A DNA stretch of 11,367 nt from an uncultured Candidatus Nemicrothrix sp. (lineage in GTDB: Bacteria; Actinomycetota; Acidimicrobiia; Acidimicrobiales; UBA8592), in NCBI GenBank assembly GCA_913046155.1, contig CAJWRY010000042.1, positions 1-11,367 of the forward strand, given 5' to 3'. Positions within the stretch are counted from its first letter, which is position 1; every line of letters starts with the position of its first letter. This document shows positions 1-7,470 of the stretch, in pieces. Position numbers and translations under genes: made by a program. The notes under the pieces were generated by a model. It worked only from the letters and a program-made list of their open reading frames with translations, searched no databases and was not told where the DNA came from.

Positions 1-63
1 GAAAAATCTATGATAGGAGAAAGCACTATGGCTACATTCATCACTGAGAGGAGTACCAGATGA
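1..63 (+). other. 3' end of an unidentified upstream gene (partial, reading frame ambiguous)
   Basis: Two frames remain open from the left edge. Frame 1 is open for 20 codons and stops at TGA 61-63, which would overlap the purE start as ATGA, the same overlap used at three other junctions in this cluster. Frame 3 is open for 14 codons and stops at TGA 45-47, leaving a 12-base gap that contains the purE ribosome binding site; its end, RRKHYGYIHH, loosely recalls the RKxGHI motif near the C-terminus of PurK but carries one extra residue. By cluster logic purK or purD would be expected here. The fragment is too short to decide, and neither frame is a confident match. Confidence 0.3.
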
Positions 64-509
64 AAGTCGGGATATTAATGGGGTCAACATCTGACGAATC
101 CAAAATGAGCAAAGCAAAAGAAACACTTGAAGAATTTGGTATTGAATCCGAATGGAAAGTTCTTTCTGCCCATAGAAACCCCGACAAAGTCGTAAACCTA
201 GTCTCAACGGCACGTGAAAATGGTTTCGTTGCCTTTATCTGTGGAGCAGGAATGGCAGCTCACCTCGCCGGTGTAGTCGCTGCACACACAACGCTACCTG
301 TTGTAGGAGTGCCACTCTCAGGAGGGGCGCTCAATGGGCAAGATGCTCTTTATGCAACTGTACAAATGCCCAAAGGAGTTCCCGTCGCGACAGTAGCCAT
401 AGACGGATCACAGAATGCAGCCCTCTTAGTGCTTCAAATGATCGGAATAACCGATTCAGAAATCGCAGAAAAACTTCGAAAATACAAAGAGGAAATGGCG
501 AATAGATGA
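60..509 (+). CDS. purE: N5-carboxyaminoimidazole ribonucleotide mutase (PurE, class I-like)
   Basis: PurE moves the carboxyl group of N5-CAIR to carbon 4 to give CAIR in cytosolic de novo purine synthesis, normally after PurK. The 149-residue length is about that of a single-domain PurE. Visible motifs are the N-terminal phosphate-binding loop MGSTSD (7-12), the SAHR motif (36-39) with the conserved catalytic-type His38, and the later QMPKGVPVATVAI stretch. An in-frame TGA at 45-47 and a good Shine-Dalgarno sequence (GAGGAG, 48-53, 6 bases before ATG) fix the start. The last 4 bases overlap purB, so the two are probably translationally coupled. Oddities: SAHR is followed by NP where TP is usual, and the glycine-rich loop reads GAGMAAHLAG where GAGGAAHLPG is typical. 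The carboxyl-transfer function is family knowledge; class I rather than class II is inferred from SAHR in place of SAHK. Confidence 0.95.
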   Translation: MKVGILMGSTSDESKMSKAKETLEEFGIESEWKVLSAHRNPDKVVNLVSTARENGFVAFICGAGMAAHLAGVVAAHTTLPVVGVPLSGGALNGQDALYATVQMPKGVPVATVAIDGSQNAALLVLQMIGITDSEIAEKLRKYKEEMANR

Positions 510-1918
510 AAATACCGAACGTACTAGCGGAGCGGTACGCAAGTGACCGGATTATTAAAATCTGGTCACCAGAAAACAAGGTTCTCCTAGAACGGGAACT
601 TTGGATTGCCGTTCTAAAAGCGCAACGTGAAAATGGCGCTGATGTACCAGAGGAAGCAATAGCGGCATATCAACGAACCAAAAATGATATTGATCTTGAA
701 TCAATTCTTGAGCGAGAAAAAATCGTCAAGCATGATGTGAAAGCCCGAATCGAAGAATTCTGCGATCTCGCGGGATATGAACACATACATAAAGGGATGA
801 CGTCACGAGACTTAACAGAAAATATTGAGCAACTACAGGTATTACAAAGTCTGCAACACGTTCAGATGCTCGCAGTGGCGACTCTCTCTCGATTAACGGA
901 TCTAGCACAACAATACGCAGAACTACCAGTAACTGGTCGAACCCATAATGTGGCTGCGCAAATAACAACAATGGGCAAACGGTTTTCCAATGTCGCCGAA
1001 GAAATGATTTTAGCATTTACGACACTTGAGCAAATTTCACAAACATACCCAATGAGAGGACTAAAAGGCCCTGTCGGCACTCAACAAGACCTTCTTGACT
1101 TGTTAGGCGATCAAACAAAGGTTGAAGAATTTGAACAAAGTATCGCCAAGCACCTCGGATTTAATAACACCATGCGAAGCGTTGGACAGGTGTACCCAAG
1201 ATCTATAGATTTCAGTGTTATTAGCAGTCTGGTTCAACTCTCAAGCGGCCCAGCAAACTTAGCTAAAACTCTTCGCTTAATGGCTGGACATGATCTAGTC
1301 ACTGAAGGATTCCAAGAAGGGCAAGTTGGTTCCTCAGCGATGCCACACAAAATGAATATGAGATCATGCGAACGTATCGGTGGTATGACTGTTTTGCTAA
1401 AAGGATACCTTTCAATGGTTACTGATCTCACTGGAGACCAGTGGAATGAAGGAGACGTCAGTTGCTCAGTCGTCAGACGAGTTGCACTACCAGACTCCTT
1501 TTTCGTAATAGATGGGCTCATGCAAACATTTATCACTGTCTTGGATGATTTCGGGCTCTATCCAAAGGTCATCGAAAGAGAACTAAACCATTACCTTCCC
1601 TTTCTCAGTACGACAAAAATACTGTCCGCAGCCCTCACCAAAGGACTAGGTAGAGAAGAAGCTCATGAGATCATCAAAGAGCACGCAGTGGCAGCTGCTT
1701 TAGCTCTGCGTAACACCGATGTCAGCGAAAATATGCTTCTCCATGATCTAGGCAAAGATGACCGATTCCCACTAACAGAAGAAGAACTACTTCAGGCCAT
1801 AAGCGAAATCGGAACTGGATTAGTTCAGCATCAAATTGATGATATAACCGCAGATATCAAGGTGCTAAAAGAACGCTATCCAGAAGCAGAAGACTATATC
1901 CCCCAACCAATACTTTAA
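506..1918 (+). CDS. purB: Adenylosuccinate lyase (PurB)
   Basis: PurB releases fumarate twice in purine synthesis: from SAICAR to give AICAR and from adenylosuccinate to give AMP. It belongs to the fumarase/aspartase superfamily and normally works as a cytosolic homotetramer. The superfamily signature GSSAMPHKMN lies at residues 275-284 and holds the flexible-loop serine. KHDVKARIEEF (75-85) and GRTHNVAA (144-151) carry the conserved histidines His76 and His147, the latter a candidate general acid. HKGMTSRDLTEN (95-106) is another conserved block. The 470-residue length and sequence from end to end are close to the mycobacterial PurB I know. ATG 506 overlaps the purE stop as ATGA; a possible ribosome site (AAGAGGA, 487-493) is rather far upstream, which fits coupling to purE. 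No truncation or missing motif is visible. Confidence 0.97.
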   Translation: MKIPNVLAERYASDRIIKIWSPENKVLLERELWIAVLKAQRENGADVPEEAIAAYQRTKNDIDLESILEREKIVKHDVKARIEEFCDLAGYEHIHKGMTSRDLTENIEQLQVLQSLQHVQMLAVATLSRLTDLAQQYAELPVTGRTHNVAAQITTMGKRFSNVAEEMILAFTTLEQISQTYPMRGLKGPVGTQQDLLDLLGDQTKVEEFEQSIAKHLGFNNTMRSVGQVYPRSIDFSVISSLVQLSSGPANLAKTLRLMAGHDLVTEGFQEGQVGSSAMPHKMNMRSCERIGGMTVLLKGYLSMVTDLTGDQWNEGDVSCSVVRRVALPDSFFVIDGLMQTFITVLDDFGLYPKVIERELNHYLPFLSTTKILSAALTKGLGREEAHEIIKEHAVAAALALRNTDVSENMLLHDLGKDDRFPLTEEELLQAISEIGTGLVQHQIDDITADIKVLKERYPEAEDYIPQPIL

Positions 1919-1927
1919 GAGGTATCA

Positions 1928-2824
1928 ATGACAAGAGACCCGGCTTACAAATTAGACCTTCCACACGTATATTCAGGAAAGGTCCGAGACATCTACGACG
2001 CAGGAAACAACCAATACTTAATGGTCACCAGCGACCGCATTTCAGCTTTTGATGTGGTAATGAAGCAACCTGTCCCAGATAAAGGACGAGTATTGATGGC
2101 GATGTCAGCATTTTGGTTTCAACACTTTTCAACATCGATGAAATCCCACCTCATATCAACAGATTTATCTGATTTCCCAGCCAGTGCCCAAGTTCCCGAA
2201 ATTGCTGGAAGATCAATGCTTGTCAAAAAAGTAGAAATGCTTCCAATCGAATGCATAGTTCGTGGATACATCACAGGGTCAGCCTGGAAAGAGTACAAAG
2301 CCAATGGCACAATGCATGGAACTCCCTTACCCACAGATCTTCAAGAATCTGAAAAGCTACCCGAGCCCGTATTCACACCATCAACGAAAGCTGAAGACGG
2401 ATTACACGATGAAAATATTTCATTCACTCAAGCCGCAGACATCGTTGGCCTCGAAATAGCGGAACTCGCAAAACAAAAATCCCTCGAACTCTATTCACAA
2501 GGAGCCGAATACGCTTTAGAACGCGGGATAATCATTGCGGATACAAAATTCGAAATGGGATTTGTTGATGGAGAACTCGTTATCGCAGATGAGGTTCTAA
2601 CACCTGATTCATCACGATTTTGGGCAAAAGACGAATGGAAGCCAGGGACAACCCCACCTTCATTTGATAAGCAACCAGTCCGCGACTTTCTAGACGGTCT
2701 TGATTGGGATAAGTCACCACCTCCCCCTGAACTACCCGACGAAGTAATTACCGCGAGCTCAAAGCGCTACCGCGAAGGCTATGAAAAAATAAGCGGAAAA
2801 AACTTGGATGACTGGCCTGGTTAA
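1928..2824 (+). CDS. purC: SAICAR synthase (PurC)
   Basis: PurC joins CAIR and aspartate using ATP to form SAICAR, the substrate of the PurB encoded just upstream. The glycine-rich ATP-binding start SGKVRDIY is at 16-23. The two family signatures are LPIECIVRGYITGSAWKEY (105-123) and IADTKFEMG (203-211), and FTPSTKAEDGLHDENIS (149-165) is another conserved block. At 298 residues it is the longer form with a proline-rich segment SPPPPELP (263-270), as in actinobacteria and fungi, not the roughly 240-residue enterobacterial form. ATG 1928 follows the purB stop by 9 bases and is preceded by AGAGGT (1918-1923) at a good distance. It is the last gene of the first purine block; the 72-base gap after it is the first real break in the cluster. 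Confidence 0.97.
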   Translation: MTRDPAYKLDLPHVYSGKVRDIYDAGNNQYLMVTSDRISAFDVVMKQPVPDKGRVLMAMSAFWFQHFSTSMKSHLISTDLSDFPASAQVPEIAGRSMLVKKVEMLPIECIVRGYITGSAWKEYKANGTMHGTPLPTDLQESEKLPEPVFTPSTKAEDGLHDENISFTQAADIVGLEIAELAKQKSLELYSQGAEYALERGIIIADTKFEMGFVDGELVIADEVLTPDSSRFWAKDEWKPGTTPPSFDKQPVRDFLDGLDWDKSPPPPELPDEVITASSKRYREGYEKISGKNLDDWPG

Positions 2825-2857
2825 CGGGTAGATTCTCTCTAACTTTGATGCATGAAC

Positions 2858-2888
2858 TGGACAGTTATACCGTTTTAGGTTTTATGAT
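2858..2888 (+). promoter_or_regulatory. Possible promoter for the Rieske gene (leaderless-type)
   Basis: The purC-Rieske gap (2825-2896) contains TGGACA (2858-2863) and TATGAT (2883-2888), each one mismatch from the sigma70-type consensus, but 19 bases apart, which is slightly long. The -10 box fits the actinobacterial TANNNT pattern. Its last base is 8 bases before ATG 2897, so transcription would begin at or within a few bases of the start codon, giving a leaderless mRNA. That fits the lack of any clear Shine-Dalgarno sequence. A short inverted pair AACTG/CAGTT (2855-2866) overlaps the -35 element. No terminator is evident here, so read-through from purC remains possible. Confidence 0.35.
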
Positions 2889-2896
2889 AGATATCT

Positions 2897-4267
2897 ATGG
2901 GGAATAAAGAGGCGTTACAGCCAGGTGAAGCAAGACAGGAAGGCCCGTCATTACGAGATGAGCTTCTTGCCGACCCAACACCTCCTCCCGCTCCACTACT
3001 TGAAGAATCATATGAATTTCTTGGAGATAGCGACCTACCATATGAAAGCTACATAAGTCCCGAATTTGCGTCATCTGAATATGACAAGCTGTGGTCAAAA
3101 GTGTGGCAGTGGGCATGCCACGTTGATCATATTCCTGAACCAGGTGACTATTTCGTATACGACGTAGGGCATCTATCTTCTTTGATTGTCCGAACGACGG
3201 ATGGAAGTATCAAGGCGTATTACAACGCATGCATGCACCGTGGAACGCAACTCAAACAACCAGGAACGTGTGGCTTTAGCAAAGAACTTAGATGCCCTTT
3301 TCACGGATGGACATGGTCTCTTGAGGGAACACTCGTTGATCTTCCCGGAGCTTGGGATTTCCCCCACGTCACAGAAGAGTCTCACAAGTTACCTGAAATG
3401 AGCGTGGCGATTTGGGAAGGCTTTGTGTTCGTTAATTTTGACCAAGATGCGCAGCCACTTGAAGAGTTTCTTGGAGTTCTCCCAGAGCATTGGAAAGATT
3501 GGCAACTAGGAGATCGGTATATAGAAACGCATATACGAAAGCATTTACCATGCAACTGGAAAGCTGGAGCCGAGGCATTCATTGAGGCCTACCATGTCCG
3601 AGAAACGCATTCGACTGGGAATTTAGGAGATGAAGTAACCACACAATACGATGTCTTCGGAGATAATGTGTCACGATTCATTCACACTCGCGGACTTAAT
3701 AGCCCTCTAAAAGAAAATCCAAGAACAGAAGATGAATTACTCGCCCACTTGAGCGGGAGAATGTTTGGAGATGGAGATTTTAACCTACCGGAGGGAGTCA
3801 GAGCACGTGACTATTATGCGAAGATAGTTCAAGAGCAAATGGGTGAAAAATATGGTCATGATTTCACGCATCTCAGCGAATCGTTAACCCTTGACTCGAT
3901 TGAATATTTCCTCTTCCCAAATGCCTTTTTCTTCCCAGGTCTTTCATTGCCAATGGTGTACCGATTTAGACCAGACCCTGAAAGCCCAGATTATTGCTAC
4001 TTTGACCTCATCTTCATGCGCCCACGACCAAGCGATAGCAAGGTACCTGATCCCCCAGAAGTCATTACTTTAGATATCGATGAAAGCTACTCCATAGTTG
4101 AAGGTGTTGGACCACTTGGAAAAATTTACGACCAAGATACGGCCAATCTTGCAGCACAAACACGTGGCTTTAAGTCAAGTTTTAAACGTGGAGAGACATT
4201 GGGAAATTATCAAGAGATACGCGTCCGTCATCTACAGAAAAGGGTTCTCGATTTTCTCAATGCGTGA
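2897..4267 (+). CDS. Rieske non-heme iron oxygenase, alpha (catalytic) subunit family
   Basis: This is a two-domain Rieske oxygenase of 456 residues, in the usual range for alpha subunits. The N-terminal Rieske domain binds a [2Fe-2S] cluster through Cys112-x-His114 and Cys133-x2-His136. The C-terminal catalytic domain has NWKAGAEAFIEAYHVRETH (220-238), which supplies the mononuclear iron ligands His233 and His238; Glu230 occupies the position that is often the bridging acid. YDQDTAN (411-417) offers Asp412 or Asp414 as the third ligand. Residues 1-45 form a polar, acidic and proline-rich extension of unknown role. An in-frame TAG at 2888-2890 and the absence of another nearby start codon fix ATG 2897; no clear ribosome site is seen. 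No ferredoxin, reductase or beta subunit gene is in the window. The substrate cannot be read from sequence: aromatic, terpenoid, steroid or quaternary-amine substrates are all possible. Nothing seen ties it to purines except position. Confidence 0.9.
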   Translation: MGNKEALQPGEARQEGPSLRDELLADPTPPPAPLLEESYEFLGDSDLPYESYISPEFASSEYDKLWSKVWQWACHVDHIPEPGDYFVYDVGHLSSLIVRTTDGSIKAYYNACMHRGTQLKQPGTCGFSKELRCPFHGWTWSLEGTLVDLPGAWDFPHVTEESHKLPEMSVAIWEGFVFVNFDQDAQPLEEFLGVLPEHWKDWQLGDRYIETHIRKHLPCNWKAGAEAFIEAYHVRETHSTGNLGDEVTTQYDVFGDNVSRFIHTRGLNSPLKENPRTEDELLAHLSGRMFGDGDFNLPEGVRARDYYAKIVQEQMGEKYGHDFTHLSESLTLDSIEYFLFPNAFFFPGLSLPMVYRFRPDPESPDYCYFDLIFMRPRPSDSKVPDPPEVITLDIDESYSIVEGVGPLGKIYDQDTANLAAQTRGFKSSFKRGETLGNYQEIRVRHLQKRVLDFLNA

Positions 4268-4325
4268 CCAATAAAGTCATACAAAGATACTCATATTGCG
4301 CCTCTGCTTGTGGCAACATTAAAGC

Positions 4326-4580
4326 GTGGAGTTCGAAGCAACCGTTGAAGTACAACTCAAAGAAGGTATAGCCGATCCACAGGGATCAACCATAGAGAAC
4401 GCTACTCCGAAACTAGGCTTCAACGGTATTGAGAATGTGCGGGTAGGAAAGAGCATACGCTTCACCATCACAGCTGAAGATGAAGCGACAGCAAAAGAAA
4501 CTATTCAGGAGCTATGTGAAAAGTTTCTGACCAACCCAGTCATAGAGAACGCAATTATTCATCTCCAAGGAGCAGAGTGA
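4326..4580 (+). CDS. purS: FGAM synthase subunit PurS
   Basis: PurS is the small structural subunit of the three-part FGAM synthase; it bridges the glutaminase PurQ and the synthetase PurL and helps ammonia pass between them. The 84 residues match the family size, and the pattern fits PurS: a beta-strand start (FEATVEVQLKEG, 3-14), the conserved DPQG (17-20), GIENVRVGKSIRF (34-46) and NPVIENA (71-77). The start is GTG 4326: an in-frame TAA at 4320-4322 lies one codon upstream, and no ATG is available. No Shine-Dalgarno sequence is visible before it, which is unusual beside the well-spaced purQ site. The last 4 bases overlap purQ as GTGA. The 58-base gap from the Rieske gene shows no clear promoter or terminator, so purS may depend on transcription from upstream. 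Confidence 0.93.
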   Translation: MEFEATVEVQLKEGIADPQGSTIENATPKLGFNGIENVRVGKSIRFTITAEDEATAKETIQELCEKFLTNPVIENAIIHLQGAE

Positions 4581-5245
4581 ACCCAACTATAGGAGTCATT
4601 GTCTTCCCAGGCTCTAATTGCGAACAAGACGCATTAGAAGCAGTGACGAGCCTTGGAGCAGATAGCAAACTGTTATGGCATGACTCATCTGATCTAGGCG
4701 ATGTAGACGGGGTAATCATTCCAGGGGGTTTTGCTCACGGAGACTATCTCCGACCTGGAGCAATTGCACGATTTTCACCTGCTATGGAATCTGTCATTGC
4801 TTTCGCCCGTTCCGGTCGACCTGTATTAGGAATCTGCAACGGATTTCAAATCTTAACCGAAGCGGGCTTGTTGCCTGGAGCGCTCCAAAAAAATAGAGGA
4901 TTAAAGTTTCTCTGCAAACCTGTCAAACTCAACGTGCAAACAACGAATTCTGTTTTAACCTCACAAACTACAAAAGGTGATTCATTAACTATTCCCATCA
5001 ATCATTTTGAAGGTAACTACACCTGCAGTGATGAAACATTAAAAGAACTACATGATGAAGACCGAATCTTGCTTACCTATGAGGACAATCCGAACGGTTC
5101 AATAGGCGATATCGCAGGAATTTGTAATATAGAGCGAAATGTTGTGGGATTGATGCCTCACCCAGAGCGTGCCTGTCATCCACTTCTTGGAAGCACAGAC
5201 GGGCATCCATTACTCCATAGTTTCATTGAAAGTTCACGATCATGA
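4577..5245 (+). CDS. purQ: FGAM synthase glutaminase subunit PurQ
   Basis: PurQ hydrolyses glutamine and delivers ammonia to PurL for conversion of FGAR to FGAM. It is a class I (triad) glutamine amidotransferase: the nucleophile is Cys87 in GICNGFQIL (85-93), and the rest of the triad is His195 and Glu197 in MPHPERA (193-199). The N-terminal FPGSNCEQDA (10-19) and IPGGFAHGDYLRPGAIA (48-64) are typical of PurQ. The length of 222 residues is normal for the stand-alone subunit. The start is GTG 4577, overlapping the purS stop by 4 bases, with AAGGAG at 4567-4572 only 4 bases upstream, the clearest ribosome site in this block. It in turn overlaps purL by ATGA (5242-5245). Tight coupling suits subunits needed in fixed proportion. 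Confidence 0.97.
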   Translation: MNPTIGVIVFPGSNCEQDALEAVTSLGADSKLLWHDSSDLGDVDGVIIPGGFAHGDYLRPGAIARFSPAMESVIAFARSGRPVLGICNGFQILTEAGLLPGALQKNRGLKFLCKPVKLNVQTTNSVLTSQTTKGDSLTIPINHFEGNYTCSDETLKELHDEDRILLTYEDNPNGSIGDIAGICNIERNVVGLMPHPERACHPLLGSTDGHPLLHSFIESSRS

Positions 5246-7455
5246 GCGAACCTGTACATCGCACTCTTGGTTTAACCGATGAAGAATTTGAAAAGATCAT
5301 CGACATACTCGGACGCGAACCAAATCATCTTGAACTTGCCATGTACTCGGTCATGTGGAGTGAACATTGTTCATACAAATCATCGCGCATACACCTTAAA
5401 AGGCTTCCAACTGAAGGTGATCATGTCCTCGTTGGCCCAGGAGAGAATGCAGGCGTCATCGATGTTGGAGACGATATAGCTATTGCAATCCGAATAGAGA
5501 GCCACAACCACCCTAGCTACATAGAACCATACCAAGGCGCAGCAACAGGCGTTGGCGGAATCATCAGAGATATTTTCACTATGGGAGCGAGACCAATAGC
5601 AATTATGGATCCGTTACGATTCGGGCCAATAGATGATGCACGAAGTAGATGGGTAGCAGAAGGTGTAGTTAGCGGCATATCTGGTTATGGAAACTCTGTC
5701 GGGGTCCCAAACATCGGCGGAGAAACTGTTTTTGACGAAACCTACATCGGGAATCCACTCGTCAACGTTCTTTGCCTTGGCATTCTTCCGAAAGACAGAC
5801 TTGTCCTCGGACAAGCATCTGGAGTTGGGAATTTAGCCGTTCTTCTCGGTGCCACAACAGGTCGGGATGGCATCGGAGGAGTAAGTGTCCTCGCTTCTGC
5901 AGGTTTCGGTGATGATGAAGAGGATGCTGAAAAGAGACCCAGCGTACAGGTCGGTGACCCCTTTGAAGAAAAGCGCCTCATTGAATGCTGCCTAGAGTTA
6001 CTTGACGCTGGACTTGTTGTAGGCATCCAAGACTTAGGTGGTGCTGGACTCTCATGCGCTGCATCTGAAACTGCATCTCGCGGTGGAGTCGGGATGGACT
6101 TTGACGTAACAGCGGTTCCTCAACGAGAAACAGGGATGGAACCATTTGAAATTATGACGAGCGAATCGCAAGAGAGAATGTTAGCAATCGTCAATCCAGA
6201 AAATCTAGAAAAGGTACTGCTCATCAGTGAAAAGTGGGAAATCCGATCATCAGTAGTTGGTAAAGTCACTGAAGGCGGACAACTCCGTATTATGGATGGG
6301 TTGGACGGACCGGTCCTTGGAGAAGTTCCCGCGATTTCTCTCCATGAAGACGCACCACTCTATGACCGACCTATGGAACCCCCTACGAACCTTGCTACAC
6401 GTAAAGAAGACACTCCAGAAGGACACTTACCCGAGGCAAATGATGTATCCGACGATCTTCTATCGCTGATGCAAAGTCAAGAGTGGATCACATCACAATA
6501 CGACTCTCAACTCTTTCTTAATACAGTTGCCGGGCCAGGTTCGAATGCGGCAGTCCTGCGACTTAAACACCCAGTATCAGGGAAAGACACAGGACGTGGA
6601 CTCGCTGTAACAACAGATGGAAATCATCGCTGGTGTGCTGTTGACCCTAAAATCGGAACGGCAATGACTGTTGCAGAATCCATGCTAAATCTTGCCTGCG
6701 TAGGTGCTGAGCCTAGAGCACTAGTGAATTGTTTGAATTTCGGTAATCCAGAAAACCCCAATGTTATGTGGCAACTCAGTGAAGCGGTTGATGGTATGGC
6801 AGAAGCCTGTTCAAAATTCAACATCCCCGTCGTTGGTGGAAATGTGAGTCTTTACAACGAAAGTCAAGGAAACAACATTGACCCAACACCAATTGTTGGA
6901 CTGATAGGAGTCATTACTAATCTTGATACACCACCTCCGGGAGTCAGTTGGAATGATGGTGATAGATTAATGGTCATTGGTCCTCCCCCAAAGGGTTTAT
7001 CTGGTAGTGCTTGGGCTTTTGCACGTGGCAAACGAAATGGGCATTTAGATCAAGTTGATTACCAAACGCATGAGCGACTCTGTCAAACCATCCGAATGTT
7101 AGTAACTCAAGGACTTGTTACTGCTATCCACGATATTTCTAGCGGTGGTTTGGCAGTTGCAGTAGCTGAAATGGCAGTGCAATCCGGCGTTGGATGTTCA
7201 CTCGCACGAGTCCCTGATATCGAGTCAATGTTTTCAGAATCACCTTCACGAGTCGTAATTGCAGTTGATCCGGAACAAATGCAAAGCGTTGAAGAGATTA
7301 TTCACAATCAAGACCTTCCGAGCACACGTATAGGACTCGCACATGGTGATAAGTTCACGATCAAGGGCTTGATAGATATTGAGCTGTCAAAAATCCAAGA
7401 GCAGTGGGAGGAATCCCTACCACGAGTATTTGAGAGTGGCACCACTCAAGGGTAG
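5242..7455 (+). CDS. purL: FGAM synthase large (synthetase) subunit PurL
   Basis: PurL is the ATP-dependent catalytic subunit of FGAM synthase, using ammonia from PurQ. At 737 residues it is the small bacterial form that requires separate PurS and PurQ, not the roughly 1300-residue fused enzyme. It has two repeated AIR-synthase-like halves. The first contains SEHCSYKSSR (40-49) with conserved His42, GPGENAG (65-71) and RIESHNHPS (84-92). The second contains GGNVSLYNES (from 532) and HDISSGGLAVAVAEMA (from 630). ATG 5242 overlaps the purQ stop as ATGA; there is no strong ribosome site, so translation probably depends on coupling. The TAG stop at 7453-7455 lies only 4 bases from the end of the convergent P450 gene. 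All expected blocks are present and no frameshift is visible. Confidence 0.98.
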   Translation: MSEPVHRTLGLTDEEFEKIIDILGREPNHLELAMYSVMWSEHCSYKSSRIHLKRLPTEGDHVLVGPGENAGVIDVGDDIAIAIRIESHNHPSYIEPYQGAATGVGGIIRDIFTMGARPIAIMDPLRFGPIDDARSRWVAEGVVSGISGYGNSVGVPNIGGETVFDETYIGNPLVNVLCLGILPKDRLVLGQASGVGNLAVLLGATTGRDGIGGVSVLASAGFGDDEEDAEKRPSVQVGDPFEEKRLIECCLELLDAGLVVGIQDLGGAGLSCAASETASRGGVGMDFDVTAVPQRETGMEPFEIMTSESQERMLAIVNPENLEKVLLISEKWEIRSSVVGKVTEGGQLRIMDGLDGPVLGEVPAISLHEDAPLYDRPMEPPTNLATRKEDTPEGHLPEANDVSDDLLSLMQSQEWITSQYDSQLFLNTVAGPGSNAAVLRLKHPVSGKDTGRGLAVTTDGNHRWCAVDPKIGTAMTVAESMLNLACVGAEPRALVNCLNFGNPENPNVMWQLSEAVDGMAEACSKFNIPVVGGNVSLYNESQGNNIDPTPIVGLIGVITNLDTPPPGVSWNDGDRLMVIGPPPKGLSGSAWAFARGKRNGHLDQVDYQTHERLCQTIRMLVTQGLVTAIHDISSGGLAVAVAEMAVQSGVGCSLARVPDIESMFSESPSRVVIAVDPEQMQSVEEIIHNQDLPSTRIGLAHGDKFTIKGLIDIELSKIQEQWEESLPRVFESGTTQG

Positions 7456-7470
7456 TCCGCTACTTCTTTT
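7434..7470 (+). terminator. Possible weak terminator at the purL / P450 convergent end
   Basis: Two small hairpins lie in tandem. GAGTGG (7434-7439) pairs with CCACTC (7442-7447), with a tight turn. GTAG (7452-7455, including the purL stop) pairs with CTAC (7460-7463) around the tetraloop TCCG, and is followed by the T-rich stretch TTCTTTT (7464-7470). For + strand transcripts this order (stem, then U-rich tail) resembles an intrinsic terminator, but the second stem is only 4-5 pairs long and the T run is broken by a C. It overlaps the last codons of the P450 gene. On the - strand there is no matching T-rich tail. Confidence 0.3.

Noticed and set aside
726..1080. Open frames on the - strand inside purB, including ones of 96 and 72 codons
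   Set aside because: They lie wholly within a strongly conserved gene on the other strand, have no recognisable domain, and are expected by chance in the opposite frames.
2262..2459. Small + strand open frame of 65 codons inside purC
   Set aside because: It lies in an alternative frame of a conserved gene, with no ribosome site or recognisable motif.
2848..2854. TGCATG upstream of the Rieske gene, also present in the palindrome upstream of the P450, as a shared operator
   Set aside because: A six-base match is too short to support a shared site, and the same bases also occur inside coding sequence at 3227-3236.
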